Under the pieces are notes generated by a model. The model was not told the DNA's origin, did not search any database, and worked only from the letters and a program-made list of their open reading frames with translations. This document shows, one piece after another, positions 48,699 through 60,928 of a stretch of 64,000 nt of DNA. A program made the translations under genes and the position numbers. The stretch's first letter is position 1. Each line of letters opens with the position of its first letter. Source of the stretch: Lucifuga dentata (taxonomy: Eukaryota; Chordata; Actinopteri; Ophidiiformes; Bythitidae); NCBI GenBank assembly GCA_014773175.1, contig VXCM01000807.1:62001-126000 (forward strand), written 5' to 3'.

Positions 48699-49604
48699 CT
48701 GGTCCCTCTGGATGCATGGCAGCGAGGTCCGCCGGTGTGACTTGCTGGACTGACTGTGTGCCATGTCTGAGGCTATCACAGAACTGGACCTCCTGCGCCT
48801 TTTAAATACAGGAATCTCTTCCCTGGCTCCAGTCACGGGGGTGCAGCCCTCCTTGTGTCTCCCTTGGCTTGGAAGGAGCTTGTCAGCATACCTCGCCAGT
48901 AGGATCCCCAGCACTCCAACCAGGTACGCCACGTACGGTCTCCAAGCGGCCCGTACTTTGTGCAGCGAAAAAAGAGAGATAGTCCGAACGATGCTGATGA
49001 AAACGATGACAGAGATGCCCTGATTCAGTCGCGCTACCATGAGTGCGCCGGTGGCCACGCAGACGAGCAGGACCACGGCCGCGGTGTTGAATGAAAGCAG
49101 CTGCTCATCTGTTCCGTCCAGGAGAGACCACACCGCCGCTTCGCCCAGATGGCACAGCGTGAGGAGGCAAAGAGCGGTCTGGATTAGAACCCCAGAGCGG
49201 ATTAAGTACACGCCGACCCAAAAGAAGGCACATAGGAGGGTGAACAATGGCGAGACCACACTCCAGCAAGTTTGCAACAGCTCCGCCGCGTAGTCTGACA
49301 CGAAGTGAAGTGGAGGCGATGAGTGCGGGAGTCTGGCGTTGGTGCCGCCGCTGGCTTCAGTTTTCCAGTCTGCACATTTAGCCAGCAGAGCGAGAAAAAC
49401 GGAAAGCGACCCCACGCAGCCCATACTCCGGAGTCTCTGGGAACTCCATATTTTTGTGAACATTAGCCTCACCCACGACTCGTAGTCCCGGTCACGGCAC
49501 AGTGGGATGACACATGTTTTCACATAACCATTGCAATCCGGTGCACTGAAGCTCTTTTCATGAGCGCTGTTCTGCGCACCGGTGCTGTCAGATTCTGCAG
49601 ACAT
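48699..49604 (-). CDS. pde3a: pde3a coding exon 1: membrane-anchoring N-terminus and first phospho-cluster
   Basis: Encodes residues 1-302. The ATG at 49604 is chosen because an in-frame TGA lies four codons upstream (49616-49614), the context is GCCATGT, and reading stays open from there. By eye there are six hydrophobic segments, at about 60-77, 115-136, 139-157, 174-192, 196-213 and 225-240. This agrees with the six-segment NHR1 region that anchors PDE3 in the ER membrane. The motif AWRPYVAYLVGVLGILLARY (220-239) matches PDE3A closely. A basic run followed by serines, KRRRRSSS (268-275), and SHRRTSLPCI (289-298) match known PKA/Akt-type sites; the RRTS serine corresponds to human Ser312. 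The exon ends at ...QRDQ in phase 0 with donor GTAAAAAG. It is similar in size to human exon 1. Residues 25-31 (NGYVKTC) resemble the N-terminus of PDE3B. Base composition is richer in CpG than the introns. Confidence 0.95.
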
Positions 49605-49624
49605 GGCAATCACTCATGGCACAT
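49588..49624 (-). promoter_or_regulatory. Two upstream ATGs/uORFs at the pde3a start
   Basis: On the gene strand an ATG at 49624 opens MCHE and stops at 49610. A second ATG at 49617 (GCCATGA, purine at -3) opens MSDCHVCRI in another frame and stops at 49588, overlapping the main ATG at 49604. If the mRNA begins further upstream, scanning ribosomes meet both before the main start. The sequence is clear; an effect on translation is inferred. Confidence 0.5.
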
Positions 49625-50250
49625 TTGAAGTAGGAGGAAGTCTAAAATGTAAGTCTAAAATTCATCTGCAATACTGGGGTCATGAGTTAGTGACAAAGCA
49701 AACAACATTTATTGCACGCATCATGAAAAAGTGCAGCGGATACGCACAGATGCGTCTCCATTTACGCATGGACATATATTGCAATTGAAAGCTTTCTCTT
49801 TATTTCTCCAGGTGCTGCCCGAAACAGAACGCAATGCTGCGCCTGAATGACGGAGCGACTCAGATGATGCAGATCTGGGGCACTGCTTCCCCGCACACAT
49901 GCGTCCTGCTTTGCCCTCCTTTGTGGCGCGCCGTCTCTTTGACTTCTGCTGTCATTCTCTTTGCTTTGTGGCTCCGGGGCCCAGGTTTGACAGCAGCGGT
50001 CTTTGCAACACCAATCCCGTGCCATTCAGCGATGAAACGCGCTCCATGTGTCCATTGTTTGGTCACTTCTTCATCTCTCTTGAAAGCGGAGTCTCCAGCG
50101 ATTTTCGAGGGTAACCCGAGCGGGGATTTAAGTAGTTAATGTACCCACCAGGTCTTTCTTAGTCGTTCCAAGGGGCAAATCCGGAGTGTTTGTCACCAGC
50201 TCGCGAACTAGCCGTAAATCTCAGCTCTTGCACACCCTCGAGTTCCGAAA
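49605..50250 (-). promoter_or_regulatory. CpG-richer 5' flank / likely 5' UTR and promoter region of pde3a
   Basis: The DNA just upstream of the start codon carries many CG dinucleotides (for example GGCGCGCC near 49925, CTCCGGGGCC near 49974, TCGCGAAC near 50202), unlike the CpG-poor introns. Exon 1 shares this property, so the two form one CpG-rich block of about 1.5 kb. No canonical TATA box can be placed with confidence and the transcription start is unknown. Confidence 0.45.
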
Positions 50251-51573
50251 AAACACAGGGAGCATGATACTGCAGCAGCAGCAGTGAAAACCCCAAATCC
50301 TTCCCAGCCAGCCAGCCCAGCAGGCGTTGTCTTCACTAGATCTGACTTCTGTTTAGATTTTTCTCTGAAAAATCACATTAAATGACACTTTGGCATTTTT
50401 CTACATGCGTTGTGTTGGTAACATTTATTTTTATAAATTCCAGCCTAAGCAAGTTCTTCTTGAAAATGAAATCGTGTTGACCTATATTTTCCTAGTGGGT
50501 ATCTTTATGAATGCAGCATTGAGGAACTTTTCAGGCCATGTTAAATCTCAATGGGTGCATTTTGATTTGTGGTTTTGCTGTAATATATTTTGCAAGTTTA
50601 GAGCTGAAGCTGCACTGACATGAATTCATTTTTAATTGAGGTGACATGTTTAGATGCTGAGTGAGTGTTGTGCATGCACATCAGTTTTGGAGTGTAATTC
50701 CCACAGGAGTTCAGCTTGACTTTAAAGTAAGGTCCCTGCATCACCACATCATTTAAATATGAATGTTGCTGACGATGCGTTGCATCATATTGGAAGGTTC
50801 CATCAATGTTTCACCACAAAGATCTTCAGTGTGCATAAGAACATGGACTTCAGGTCAGGAGGCACATGTGTATTCAATCCATTCTCAGGTTGGTGTGTTC
50901 CTTCAGATCAGTGTTTAGACGTCACTCATGGGATCACAGCCGCTCTCACACAAGGTGAAGGGTATAAGCACTACAGGAAAATAAGCAAGGACTCACATGC
51001 TTGGTAGTGCACATAAACTGATATACAGACAGCGTGCATGTCAGTTTTACTGTCTCTCGCCCTCTCTCACACTCACTCTCTCTCTCTCACACACGCACAC
51101 ACACTTAACCCCTGGAGCTGCTCAACATCTGAACTTCTCACAGCATCTAAATGAAGACTGAGCCTGTCATGCCATGTTCCTGTTTTCAAGCTTTGTGTTC
51201 TTCACTGGATGTAATTCCTGCAGTCATCAAATCAAAGAAACATCACATTTAGTAACAGAGTCACAGCTGTGATATTGATGTTCTTAAAATGTTGATTTTT
51301 TTCTTCTTCAAACATCAATTTCTGTTCATTCCAACAGAGTGGGACAGCTCGGCTCAACTGTTTATATACTGGTGTACACAGTCCTGTAAGTCCTGTGCTG
51401 TCAGTTATGGTTAACAGTGAGCAGAGAGGAAAAGAAGCGCTAACAGGGAGTGATAGGAGGAGAAAGAGGTCAGACTCTGTCCGTCACCTCTCAGCACATG
51501 TACACTGAGTGTCAGACAGCCCTTTCAATGTAGCGTATCACCCAGAACAGCTGCTGGCTCCACTTGTGAGCAG

Positions 51574-51575
<2 letters not shown>

Positions 51576-51604
<29 letters not shown>
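51576..51604. repeat. Poly-T tract
   Basis: T-run of about 29 nt. Confidence 0.9.
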
Positions 51605-53027
51605 GGCGACATCTGTTTTTTAATGTTTTCCAAGAGTAGGTAATAGTTCTTTGAGCGATTTTAAAAACAATTCCTTTATCTGACTTGTTTATTTCATGAA
51701 GGACAGGAATGGAAACATTCCCTCCTACCACAGCAAGATGAGAAAAAAAATGAAGTTATCCAGAAAACAAGGATATGAAGTATCTATTTTATTATCTTTT
51801 TTATTTATTTTATTACAGTGACCCTTTCATGTGGTAAAATTGTTGGTAAAATCAATTTGTAAATTTCAGATATCAAAAGTCTGTCATATGGGGGGGCTAA
51901 AGGTTGTCCAAAATAACTAGATTTGTGTGGTAGAGTAATACACATCATGGCATAATATAATATATATGATACATAATATGTATTGTACATCATGGCATGC
52001 TGTAGATTCTGTTGTAGGGAGGAATGAAAGAGGGAAAGAATCACAATTGTGCCAGATGTGGAGTACCTGAAGCAGCGCTGGTGTTATCGAAAGTGAAAGC
52101 CAGCAGCTGGCTTTGTTTTACTGAGATATATCAATGGCAAAGAAGAATGAAACTCATTGTGACCTATGATATTCTTCCTCCATGAATAGCATCACTTTCT
52201 GGTTCAAATCTACTTTATGGCAAATGGAGATGAATCACCTCGCCTCAGTTCTCAACAGTCATTACACCAAGCATCTCAGAACAAGATCATTGTGAAAATT
52301 CATTCAATTGTCCCTACAAACATGTCTAGAGGCCATTTTGAATTACCCATAAGAATTTTAACGACGCACACATAACCTTCTTACCCTATTTGGCAATGGC
52401 ATGGTTCATTGCAAAAGAGGAATCTTTTATGAGGAGCAATTCATCAGACATCTGTCCTGGATGTTGACCTTCCTGAGACCTGTGCTGGCCTCTGGGGCTG
52501 AGGATCACAGATCTGATGCATTCACAGGAAGTGTGAGCATGCAAAGTTTCCTCAAGATCAGGTATCATCCCAAACAGGGTTGTTTAAACTGCAGCCCTTA
52601 CGCTGTGCTCATATCCAGACTCAAAGTGAACTCTGATGAAATATCTTTTACATGATTTACAGTACACTGAAAGCAGTTCTGGCTGTGAATATCATGATAT
52701 AAGCAGGCAATGATATGGAGCATAACCATACATCACTCACAGCTGTCACACTTTGGCATGAACTGAAATGACACAGAGCAACAACCGATTAACTTATCAA
52801 ACACTGGGCTGTTTATACATGAAATATGTCTCAGAGGTGAAAGAAAAAAGAGAACAAAGACAAACGGTGAGTTGGCAAATGTGAGAGAGTGATGGAAGCA
52901 AGATTACATTGTGTTTGGCACTTGTGTGCAGAGAATGAGATCCACAGCAGCATGTTTACCAGCCCACATGGGCAATGGTCGGCTGACGGCCAAGTTTCCA
53001 CTGAGGTGCTGAGGAACAACCATTGTC

Positions 53028-53047
53028 ACACACACACACACACACAC
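53028..53047. repeat. (CA)n microsatellite
   Basis: Ten CA units. Confidence 0.9.
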
Positions 53048-53959
53048 AAACACAAATGCCACCGCCATCATACAAACAGATACTGTGTGCACATGCACAC
53101 ACTTCCTGACACAGTCATTTATCTAACCATGTGCATGTGCACGCAGTTGCACAAACAGTCACACAAAAGGGGTTAGGCGAAGCACCCAAGCTATCATCAA
53201 GCACCCAGCCTCTGCAGAAACATGGATCTGACCTGCCTTTTTAATCAAATTAATTTGTCCATTCTATCTCATGTTAGATACAGTATAAAACAGCAGGCCT
53301 TACAGAGTCAAACACATTATGCACCCTGCATTATGACTGAGACAATGGTTTCAGCATGTTATTGGGTAGATGTTGAAGTTTAGCTTCTCATGGGATATGT
53401 TACTAAATTCTTCTCATAAACCATAAACCAATTTTCCAATGTAAAACAAACAGAAACCAGGGATTCAGGGGCACTTCGGATTTAGAAGTTCCCCAAGATG
53501 AAATTTTATACAGATTACAAATAATGAAAAAATGAAAAAAATGAAATGAAAAAAATTTGAGAGTACAGAGACAAAACCAGTGCTGTTGATTCAAATTTAA
53601 TAATCTCCTCCAGTTTGGAATCTAAGATGATAAAGATAATAAAGATCTTTGTAATCCACTGCAGTTGACTGTAGATGAGGGCAAACCTTTGCTCTCTGCA
53701 AGCCTCCTTCTATCTTTGTTGATAAAGTGCATTGTAGTGATTCTCCAGACAGACTGTAATATATCTGAAAGAATGAGTTTTAAAAAAATAGCACAGGAAA
53801 CTATTGTACTCAAATATGATATACACACATACACACAACAGACATACAGTAGACCTACACATACATACAAACACAATGGTGTTTGACCATGTTTTTCTTA
53901 AACCAATGCCAATATGAATATGTTAATACTGAGATAGCTAAAGTACCTCAACTTGGCTG

Positions 53960-54420
53960 GTTGCTTGTTTTTGTTTTTGTTTTTGTTTTTTTTTTGTTTT
54001 TTGTTTTTTGTTTTTTGTTTTTTTGCAGGATTACTCAAAAAAATATTGAGCCGATTGTGACAAAACTTATTGGAAGCCTAGGACATGGCCAAGGGAAGAA
54101 CCCATTACATTTTGGTTTTGGTTTACAGGGGTGGATCCAAAAAAAAAAAAAAATTAAATTAAATTGATTCATTAACATTGCAAAATTGGGTGTTTTGTTT
54201 TTTAATTTTTTTGTAAATTGTTGCCTGATGGTTTTGTCAAAATATCAGGCATATTTATTCCAAGACAGACTATCAATAGGGGCAGTTTGGTCCAGATCTG
54301 GATAAGGATCCCACTAAAATATGCTTGAACAGGACACAATAATGGAATTGTTGTACCCTGACAAATATGGCAGAAACATGCACCAAACACTACTATGCAG
54401 CTGAGATGATATCAATGATA
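53960..54420 (+). repeat. Interspersed repeat, copy A
   Basis: After a T/G-rich head (TTTTTGTTTTTG...) comes GGATTACTCAAAAAAATATT, then GAGCCGATTGTGACAAAACTT, a recognisable start of a repeat common in many animal genomes. It aligns with 62290-62720 through GACAAA-CTT-TTGGAAG, CATGGCCAA-G-A-AGCCCA-T, ATCAGGCAT-TTTAT, CTATCAAT-G, TTGGTCCAG and AATGGAATTG-TGTAC blocks. There is no coding capacity. Its class is not settled by what I can see. Confidence 0.6.
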
Positions 54421-54978
54421 TGGTTTTGACATATCTTTAATAAGTGCAGAGATAGTTTCAAAATATATATATTCAAAAATATATATATTATAGTTGTTTC
54501 TTTTTCTTTGGGTCAGTTAGGACTTTATTGGAGTAAAACAAATTTTGTCTTGTCTTTTTCAGCCTTGGAGGAGGTATGAGTCTAATGCATGTTCTAGTTG
54601 CAGATATTTTACTCTCATATTCAACATCTCAATAGCTGACATTTGAAAAAATAATTTTAAAAAATTACTAATGGGACAATTTAGCTCTCAAATATTTTAT
54701 GAAAGCTGAAACTGTCATCCTATATATCAGTGTAATCTTAATACATACATAAAGTCACCCTCCATTCATCATATATTTCATCATATAATCTCAATCTTCT
54801 TGAACTCTCTGCCTGTTGAAGCTCTATTTACTGTAATGTGGTTTTATTTCCAGCATGGAGACAGATGACATCTACTCATAAGAAGGGGCCCTGTTTTTGT
54901 AGAACAGATTCTTGAGAGAGTTAGGGAGGAATACTGGGATTTAAGTGGAAGAGGGATAGTTAATTCATGGGTGAAAGA

Positions 54979-54979
54979 A

Positions 54980-55034
<55 letters not shown>
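54979..55034. repeat. (GA)n microsatellite
   Basis: About 27 GA units with one C interruption. Confidence 0.95.
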
Positions 55035-55036
<2 letters not shown>

Positions 55037-55866
55037 GAAACACTGCCTCAGATGAATAATGCAATCCCAAGGTTTGAGTGGGAAAGGAGCCACACATTTT
55101 TTTGCATATATCCAGAAAAGAAAGTTGCATTTGTGAGTTCTGAATATTTCAAATGCAAGTTTTCAAAGCTGTTCTGCCACCGCAGCCCACTCAGACCATG
55201 TAGCAGTTAGCTGGCATGGGACTTTGTGCTTGTCTTAAACACTAGATATCTGATCGAGCCTGAGATTTATGCTAACACAAGGAATCTGCAGGAACTTGTA
55301 TTATATATCTTTGTCTCTGTTGTTCTGGGGAGACCAGATTTACCGTACTTTCTACGCCTTTTCAGATCATGCAAAATAAAACTGTAGATCATGAGTTGAC
55401 ACATTAGGCAGCTCAGTGTAATTGGTCTGTGTTTGTTCAAGCTATGCCAGGAAAAACACGGCCCGTCCACCTTGTATGAGAGCTGTCCAGCACACAAAAG
55501 TCAGCTTTCATATGGGCATTTGGGCCAGGGGAGAAAGGCCAAGAGAGCCTGACTGCTCACTTTTACTTTTTCGACGTCAGTTTACATGTTTTCCTAAACA
55601 CAAGGAATGCTGTCAGAAGCACAGGCCCCAAAACAGATCCTATTCACTTGTCAGGGAAACAGGGGGTCATGGGTAAAGTGCTTCACGGCAACTTTCCAGT
55701 GGGAAAAAGGATGAGGGCAACAGCCAGCCTTTTCCAACAACATAACTGCAAAACAGCAATTAAATTGTTACTGCTGCATATGTTTGCATCATTGTGTGTT
55801 ACATTTCTTTGTTCTTATTTTCATTCAGGCTTTATTTTGAAACTTTTACAATGCTTTAAACTGTAA

Positions 55867-55886
55867 AAAATAAATAAATAAATAAA
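55867..55886. repeat. (AAAT)n short tandem repeat
   Basis: Five AAAT-type units. Confidence 0.8.
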
Positions 55887-56071
55887 ATACACTGATCCAC
55901 GTCTATTCTCCTTTGCTGCAGAACTACTGTGCATACTGAGTGCAAACAGGCAATTTGAAGTTTAAGAACAAAGCCTGCTTTGTTCTGATTAGCTAGCTGC
56001 ATCAGACCCAAGCTGTCGCTAGCCTTGAACTTGTGGGTGTGTCTTATAAGGTGAGCAAATGTGTTACAGAG

Positions 56072-56079
56072 TGACGTCA
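56072..56079. promoter_or_regulatory. Perfect CRE palindrome TGACGTCA
   Basis: About 6.5 kb upstream of the pde3a start. Sequence match only. Confidence 0.3.
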
Positions 56080-57529
56080 AAAAGGATTAATCCAAAACAA
56101 AGGTTTCAGGGCAGGACCTATGGGTTTGTTTTCATGGATGCATTTCTATAAGTGTGAACCTCGAGTTTTACAACTTTGACAATGTCCCACATATACTTCC
56201 TACTAAATTACACTATAAAAATATAGAAAAAAGAACAAATAACGTGGAGCATGCCTTCAAAGGAATCACCACTCTCAGGAGAAACTTGCAACCTCACTTC
56301 CGATTATCGTGTTTTAACTTAAACTGATGGATGGCATGGATATTACTGGACAATTAAATTCGATAACAGTTGGACTAATACAACCACTTCATGTGTTCAC
56401 TCCATGTGTTCAACTGACAACTGGAAAATGTGTTGTTGAGAAATGATCTGAGATGTGCAGATAACCTCTGAACTCTGAAAACTAAACTCCCAAATGATAA
56501 AATCAATTTGTCATTTCAAAGTTGAAAGATGCATATTACCTTGATACTACAATGTTTTTCATTCCTATCTTTATTCTCAGTTAAATGGGGCTAGGGATAT
56601 GGCAATAAAAGGCTAAACTAACCCACTTAAACTATATTTTACAGTCAATCCAAGCTGTGTATAATAATTCAGTGACACAGGCCGTCGACTTTACTCTCTT
56701 GGGGTGTAAATATGCTATTGGAGAATGTGTCTGGCTGCGTAGGGAGGACTTCACACGCAGAGGAATCTGGAGTACTATTGCTCTTTCACATGCCAGACAC
56801 AAATAATCAGCGAGGATGAAAACCTGTGGAATGTTTTTGGGTACCACTGTGGGCTGTCAGTGAAGCGTGACAGTCGACTTTCCTCTCTTGGGGCCAAATG
56901 CTCCAAACGTCAGATGTTCACAAAAATCAGCTTTTGTGAATCACTTGCTTGGTGAATGACTGTAAAGTATGATTTTGCTCTGATGTTGGCTGAGCTGTGG
57001 AGGTTTACAGACAGCAGACACCTCAACACACAGCGCAGACAGAGAGAAGACAGGACACCACTACAGACTTCCTGTCCCCGAGAAGCAGTGGCCTCGTCCC
57101 AGCTTTGTCCAATCGACTAAAAGCTCACATGGCTGGTCTCCGTCTCCTAATTCTGACAGCTTCGCTCCCTTTGTGTTTTTTTTTGTTGTTTTTTTTGTTT
57201 TTTTTGTAACTTTTATTTGGGAATGAGGGTTTTAAGCTGCCATGTATCGTTTATCCTGGTTGCCATCACAGAGTATGGTGCCGGCACACGTCGGGATTAC
57301 AGAAGAGGAGGAAGTGATTCATAAAGTGTGTGGTCCCTCAAGAGGAAGCGGAGAGCTCGAGGCAACCATTTACAAACTCTCACTCTCTGTTGCTCCCTCC
57401 TCTATCCATGATATTTTATGGGAAACACCTACATGGTTGATATCCTAAACAGAGACTTTTAAGGAAACATCTTTGACTCTTAAATTGAGAATATAAAACC
57501 TGTCCACTCCTCCGCCTTTTCTCCCTTCA

Positions 57530-57645
57530 TCAACAGGGAGGCGGGTCTAAAAATACCCCATTAAGAGCAGCGTGAGGACAGTGCAGACGGCGACATACTT
57601 AAAAAACCTTATTTAGTCTTCCCAGTGGCTGTTTGACGTCATTTA
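57530..57645. promoter_or_regulatory. Candidate distal regulatory element (GC box, MEF2/TATA-like, CRE)
   Basis: Within about 115 bp are a GC-box-like GGAGGCGGG (57537-57545), CTAAAAATAC (57547-57556, close to a MEF2 site or a TATA variant) and a perfect CRE at 57634-57641. It lies 8 kb upstream of pde3a. Motif grouping only; no transcript is visible. Confidence 0.3.
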
Positions 57646-58552
57646 ATGGAGGAAAGGCTGTCTTAAGTAAACTGACAAAAAATGAGAAACCTCTAACAGC
57701 TTACAGTTGTCATTTGGTTAAGCCTGAGTATTGTAAATGTCAGGGAAAAGTGTAGATGGTTCTTGCCGCTGAGGGTCAAACAGAGCATGTCTGTGCTGAG
57801 TACAATATGTGCCTATAAGTTAAGTTTTAACAACAATTATAAAGGCCATTAAATATTTACCTCACAATGCTGTTCTCCTCCCTGTTAAAGGCTAAACATA
57901 CAGAGTGAATCAGCATAACATTAAACATACAGGTTATAGATGAGCAAAAGCTCCACCCCAGTATGAGATCTAAGAAGTACTGCAATACCAAATGATGAGA
58001 CATTTATCATCAAACTAAAGGAAGAGAGCTGTTCAGTCATTATGTTTCACCTTTATATGTCACAGTTTGTGAATCACACTTCTACATTATCAGTTCACAT
58101 TTCCTCAAACTAGATAGGAAGGTAACCTGCACTTACATTCTAGCATGGTGAAGGTGCACCCAGCATGGCAGGTGTGCAACAGAGTATAGCCTCTCTGACT
58201 TCTATGAAAGATGGGTGATGATGAAGGTCATCTGCATTCTGTCTAACAGTGATCTGCCTCTTCACCATGAGTTCCAGTACCTTCCATTTTCTGTTGACTT
58301 CAGACTCTTAGATTCAACAGCTTGTTTTGTGTTATTCCCACAGAAATTACTGTCCTGAAGTCAGGCAAAAGAGGCCAGCCATCTTGGAAACCCAGTTTGA
58401 TTTGATTGGGTTTTGCTGGAACTGATAATGTATTTTTGATAATGATGACGGCAAGGATGAACACTGGTTCAGAGATCTGTCATTGCTCCATTTTATGACT
58501 TTTTAATAGTATTTAACATATTTATTCTTTTATTCATACATGCATTTATTAA

Positions 58553-58700
58553 TGTATGCATGTTGTCTTCACTATATCCTCACATTGATCAACCATTTCT
58601 ACAGTGTGTTCTATTTTGTGTTTTATGGCTTTTATGTTTTTATGTACACGTATGCTGCATGACTAATTGCTCTTCAGGGACAAATAAGGTTGAACCTGAA
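58553..58700 (+). repeat. Possible non-LTR retroelement 3' tail
   Basis: Ends with ACTAATTGCTCTTCAGGGAC followed by AAATAAGGTTGAACCTGAAC. This resembles the AATTGCCC..GGG..AATAAAGTT-type tails of fish LINE/SINE elements. The match is short and diverged. Confidence 0.3.
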
Positions 58701-59827
58701 CCTACTGATATTTTCTGAAATATAAGCTCCACCAAGAGCAGCCCAGCAAAAACACTTGAACGGTAGACTTGGTGCTGTTCGTAGCAGGTATTTTCTCTGT
58801 GACTGACCATGTTTAAACACAGTAAGCACAGAGAGAGGTCTTGTGTTTAATTTAACCTGAAACCTTAGTTTGTGTTGCTGTATTTTACAGCTTAAAATGA
58901 CAAAAATAGCTTTCTTCAATCGAAGCCGTAAAATTTGTCTTCTCTGTTACTGGATGTTAAGCTTTATCTGTCTTCCTTTTGTTTATAGAGTTTTAGTTCA
59001 ATTTACATATGTGCCCCTGGATACACTGCACATCAGCCCATGTCAGGAGTGTTTATAAGAGACTGGTACATGCACAGACACTCTGTACCAACAGATCCTT
59101 CTTACCCTTTAAAGGCAAAGAAAGCTGAGATACACGTTATTGTTGAGAATGGGGGACACAGATGAAAAACACAGATTTCATGAGTAAGAAAGGTTTTTAA
59201 AGGTAAGTACTTTGCACCTGTGGGTCTAAATGAGGCAAAGTACATGAGTGGATCCTAGCTTCTCTTCAGTGTCTTCAGTAACCTACACTGACTTACTTCT
59301 TTATCAGTACCGGTACACTTACAGTGGTCCTCGCACAACTACAGGAGTCCTGATGAATAAATCATTAAGTTTAAGTCAAGGTCATCTTCATCTTCTCTTA
59401 TAAAGTGCATTTGTGTTTTTAAAACATTCTGCTGATTTGTCCTTAAGAACTGTGACGTAGAGGAAGGTAATGAATACTACACAGAGTACAGAGTACATGA
59501 GTCAAATTCTTCTGAATATGGTACTGAAACATTTCTCTGGGTCTGCATTATGCACAAGTTATTCACGGCTCACTGGAGGCTTTCAATAATTAAAGTGCTA
59601 AAATGGCACATGTTTAAAAATTTAAAGAGCTCCTTTTGCTGGACTCATACACTGCACTGCTCACTGTCCTATGGGTTTGATGTTCACAGGAGATGTCTCA
59701 TATAGCGACTTAAAGAGGACACAGAGCACTGTGCTGTCACACAGAGTAACTGAAAAGAGGATAAAGAAAAGGGAAAACATCACAAACAAAAACACAGAAA
59801 ACAAACTCAATGCTCTGACCTATTCGA

Positions 59828-59854
59828 TTTTTTTTTTTTTTTTTTTTTTTTTTT
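59828..59854. repeat. Poly-T tract
   Basis: T-run of about 27 nt. Confidence 0.9.
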
Positions 59855-60816
59855 GCACATTTCTATATGTGCCAATACTTTATTGGCCTCATTACAGTGA
59901 TGTTGGAAACATGTTTGTGAAATTTATTTGTTATCTGACTTCAGCATGCTACATTGAATTATTTTGAAGTATTAAAACAAAGCGCATTCATATGTTTAGT
60001 TATTTAGCTAAGCCATCATCAGAAATTAAATACAAAGATTGCCCCTTATGCAGGAAAAGCAAAATAATAAAGTGAAAAATTCAGCAAAAAGTCTGAATAA
60101 AAAAATCCAGACGAGAAGCAGAGGGAGCTGCTGAAGTATTTGCTATTCCTGTGGTATCAGATTAAGGGTTTAATGACTTCCAAAGGCCCAGGTCATTTCC
60201 TGCCTGTACTTCCTGGTGCTGAGACCAGTGTGTGTTGGACTGTAGCACTCCAATCTGCTCAGCCTCAACTGGACTCTTCCCTGGGGAGAAGGCCTCCACA
60301 TAGTCCAAGCGGTAAAAGCCAAAGACTTGGAGCTCTCAGACACACCAAACTAGCGGTCTGGTCCTGATCTAATCTGTGCTGGGCAAGAAAATCCAACTGG
60401 CCTTGTTTTTACTCTGGTGCACAAGGAAAGTGTTTCTTCCTCTACACATGCACGCTGAATTTAGCCTTAGTGGCCAGATAAGCCTGCAGACTAACTAACC
60501 ACTCAGGAATCCAAAGATAAAGTCTATTAAGGGAACGGTATGCCAGAGGAAAATGGAAGTATGAGCGTGTTACCACGGCTGAGTGTGCATGACAAACTGA
60601 GCCTGCAATAAATCTGTGTGTATAAGAGCATTTTATTTTACTTTATATGTGCAACTGAGGGCACAAGCACATTGTTTTTGGCCGATACAGATACAGTAGG
60701 TATAATATCTGGGAAGACAGTGTATTATAATATTTCACTGAGCCACGATGTCCGATGTAATCATTTATATTTGCATGACAGAGTTCTTGTTGTTGTCTTC
60801 ACTTCTTCTTCAATCA

Positions 60817-60851
60817 TATTCTATTCTATTCTATTTTATTCTATTCTATTC
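60817..60851. repeat. (ATTCT)n pentanucleotide repeat
   Basis: Seven ATTCT-type units with one ATTTT variant. Complement of the repeat at 35425. Confidence 0.95.
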
Positions 60852-60907
60852 GCTATAGTAGTCCAGAGAAGTAGTAACATGTGTCTTCAGTAAACATATG
60901 CAACTTG

Positions 60908-60928
60908 GTGTGTGTGTGTGTGTGTGTG
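60908..60928. repeat. (GT)n microsatellite
   Basis: Ten GT units followed by GGTGGTGG. Confidence 0.9.

Larger units (their letters stand above)
4375..49604 (-). other. pde3a: pde3a gene, 5' part (coding exons 1-4, 3' end outside window)
   Basis: Four minus-strand exons at 49604-48699, 15790-15740, 7095-6835 and 4532-4375 join in frame. They give about 459 residues that follow the N-terminal half of vertebrate PDE3A in order and without gaps. PDE3A hydrolyses cAMP, is inhibited by cGMP, and acts at the sarcoplasmic/endoplasmic reticulum and in cytosol of heart, vascular smooth muscle, platelets and oocytes (family knowledge). PDE3A rather than PDE3B is indicated by exon 2 (SEWDHKRG), exon 3 ([20 protein letters not shown]) and exon 4 ([15 protein letters not shown]); as I recall them, the PDE3B counterparts of these segments differ strongly. 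All introns are GT-AG. The HD-type catalytic domain is absent and must continue beyond position 1. The gene spans at least 45 kb here, with a very long first intron. Confidence 0.95.

Noticed and set aside
48763..49293. Open frames on the plus strand opposite pde3a exon 1
   Set aside because: They are mirror frames of a well-conserved coding exon and show no features of their own.
50421..50440. TATA-box-like TTTATAAAAATA on the gene strand upstream of pde3a
   Set aside because: It lies more than 800 bp from the start codon in AT-rich DNA, outside the CpG-richer block, and such matches are frequent by chance here.
35425..60851. TAGAA and ATTCT repeats as a pair of related inverted elements
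   Set aside because: They are complementary pentanucleotide microsatellites with unrelated flanks; common motif, no shared element.
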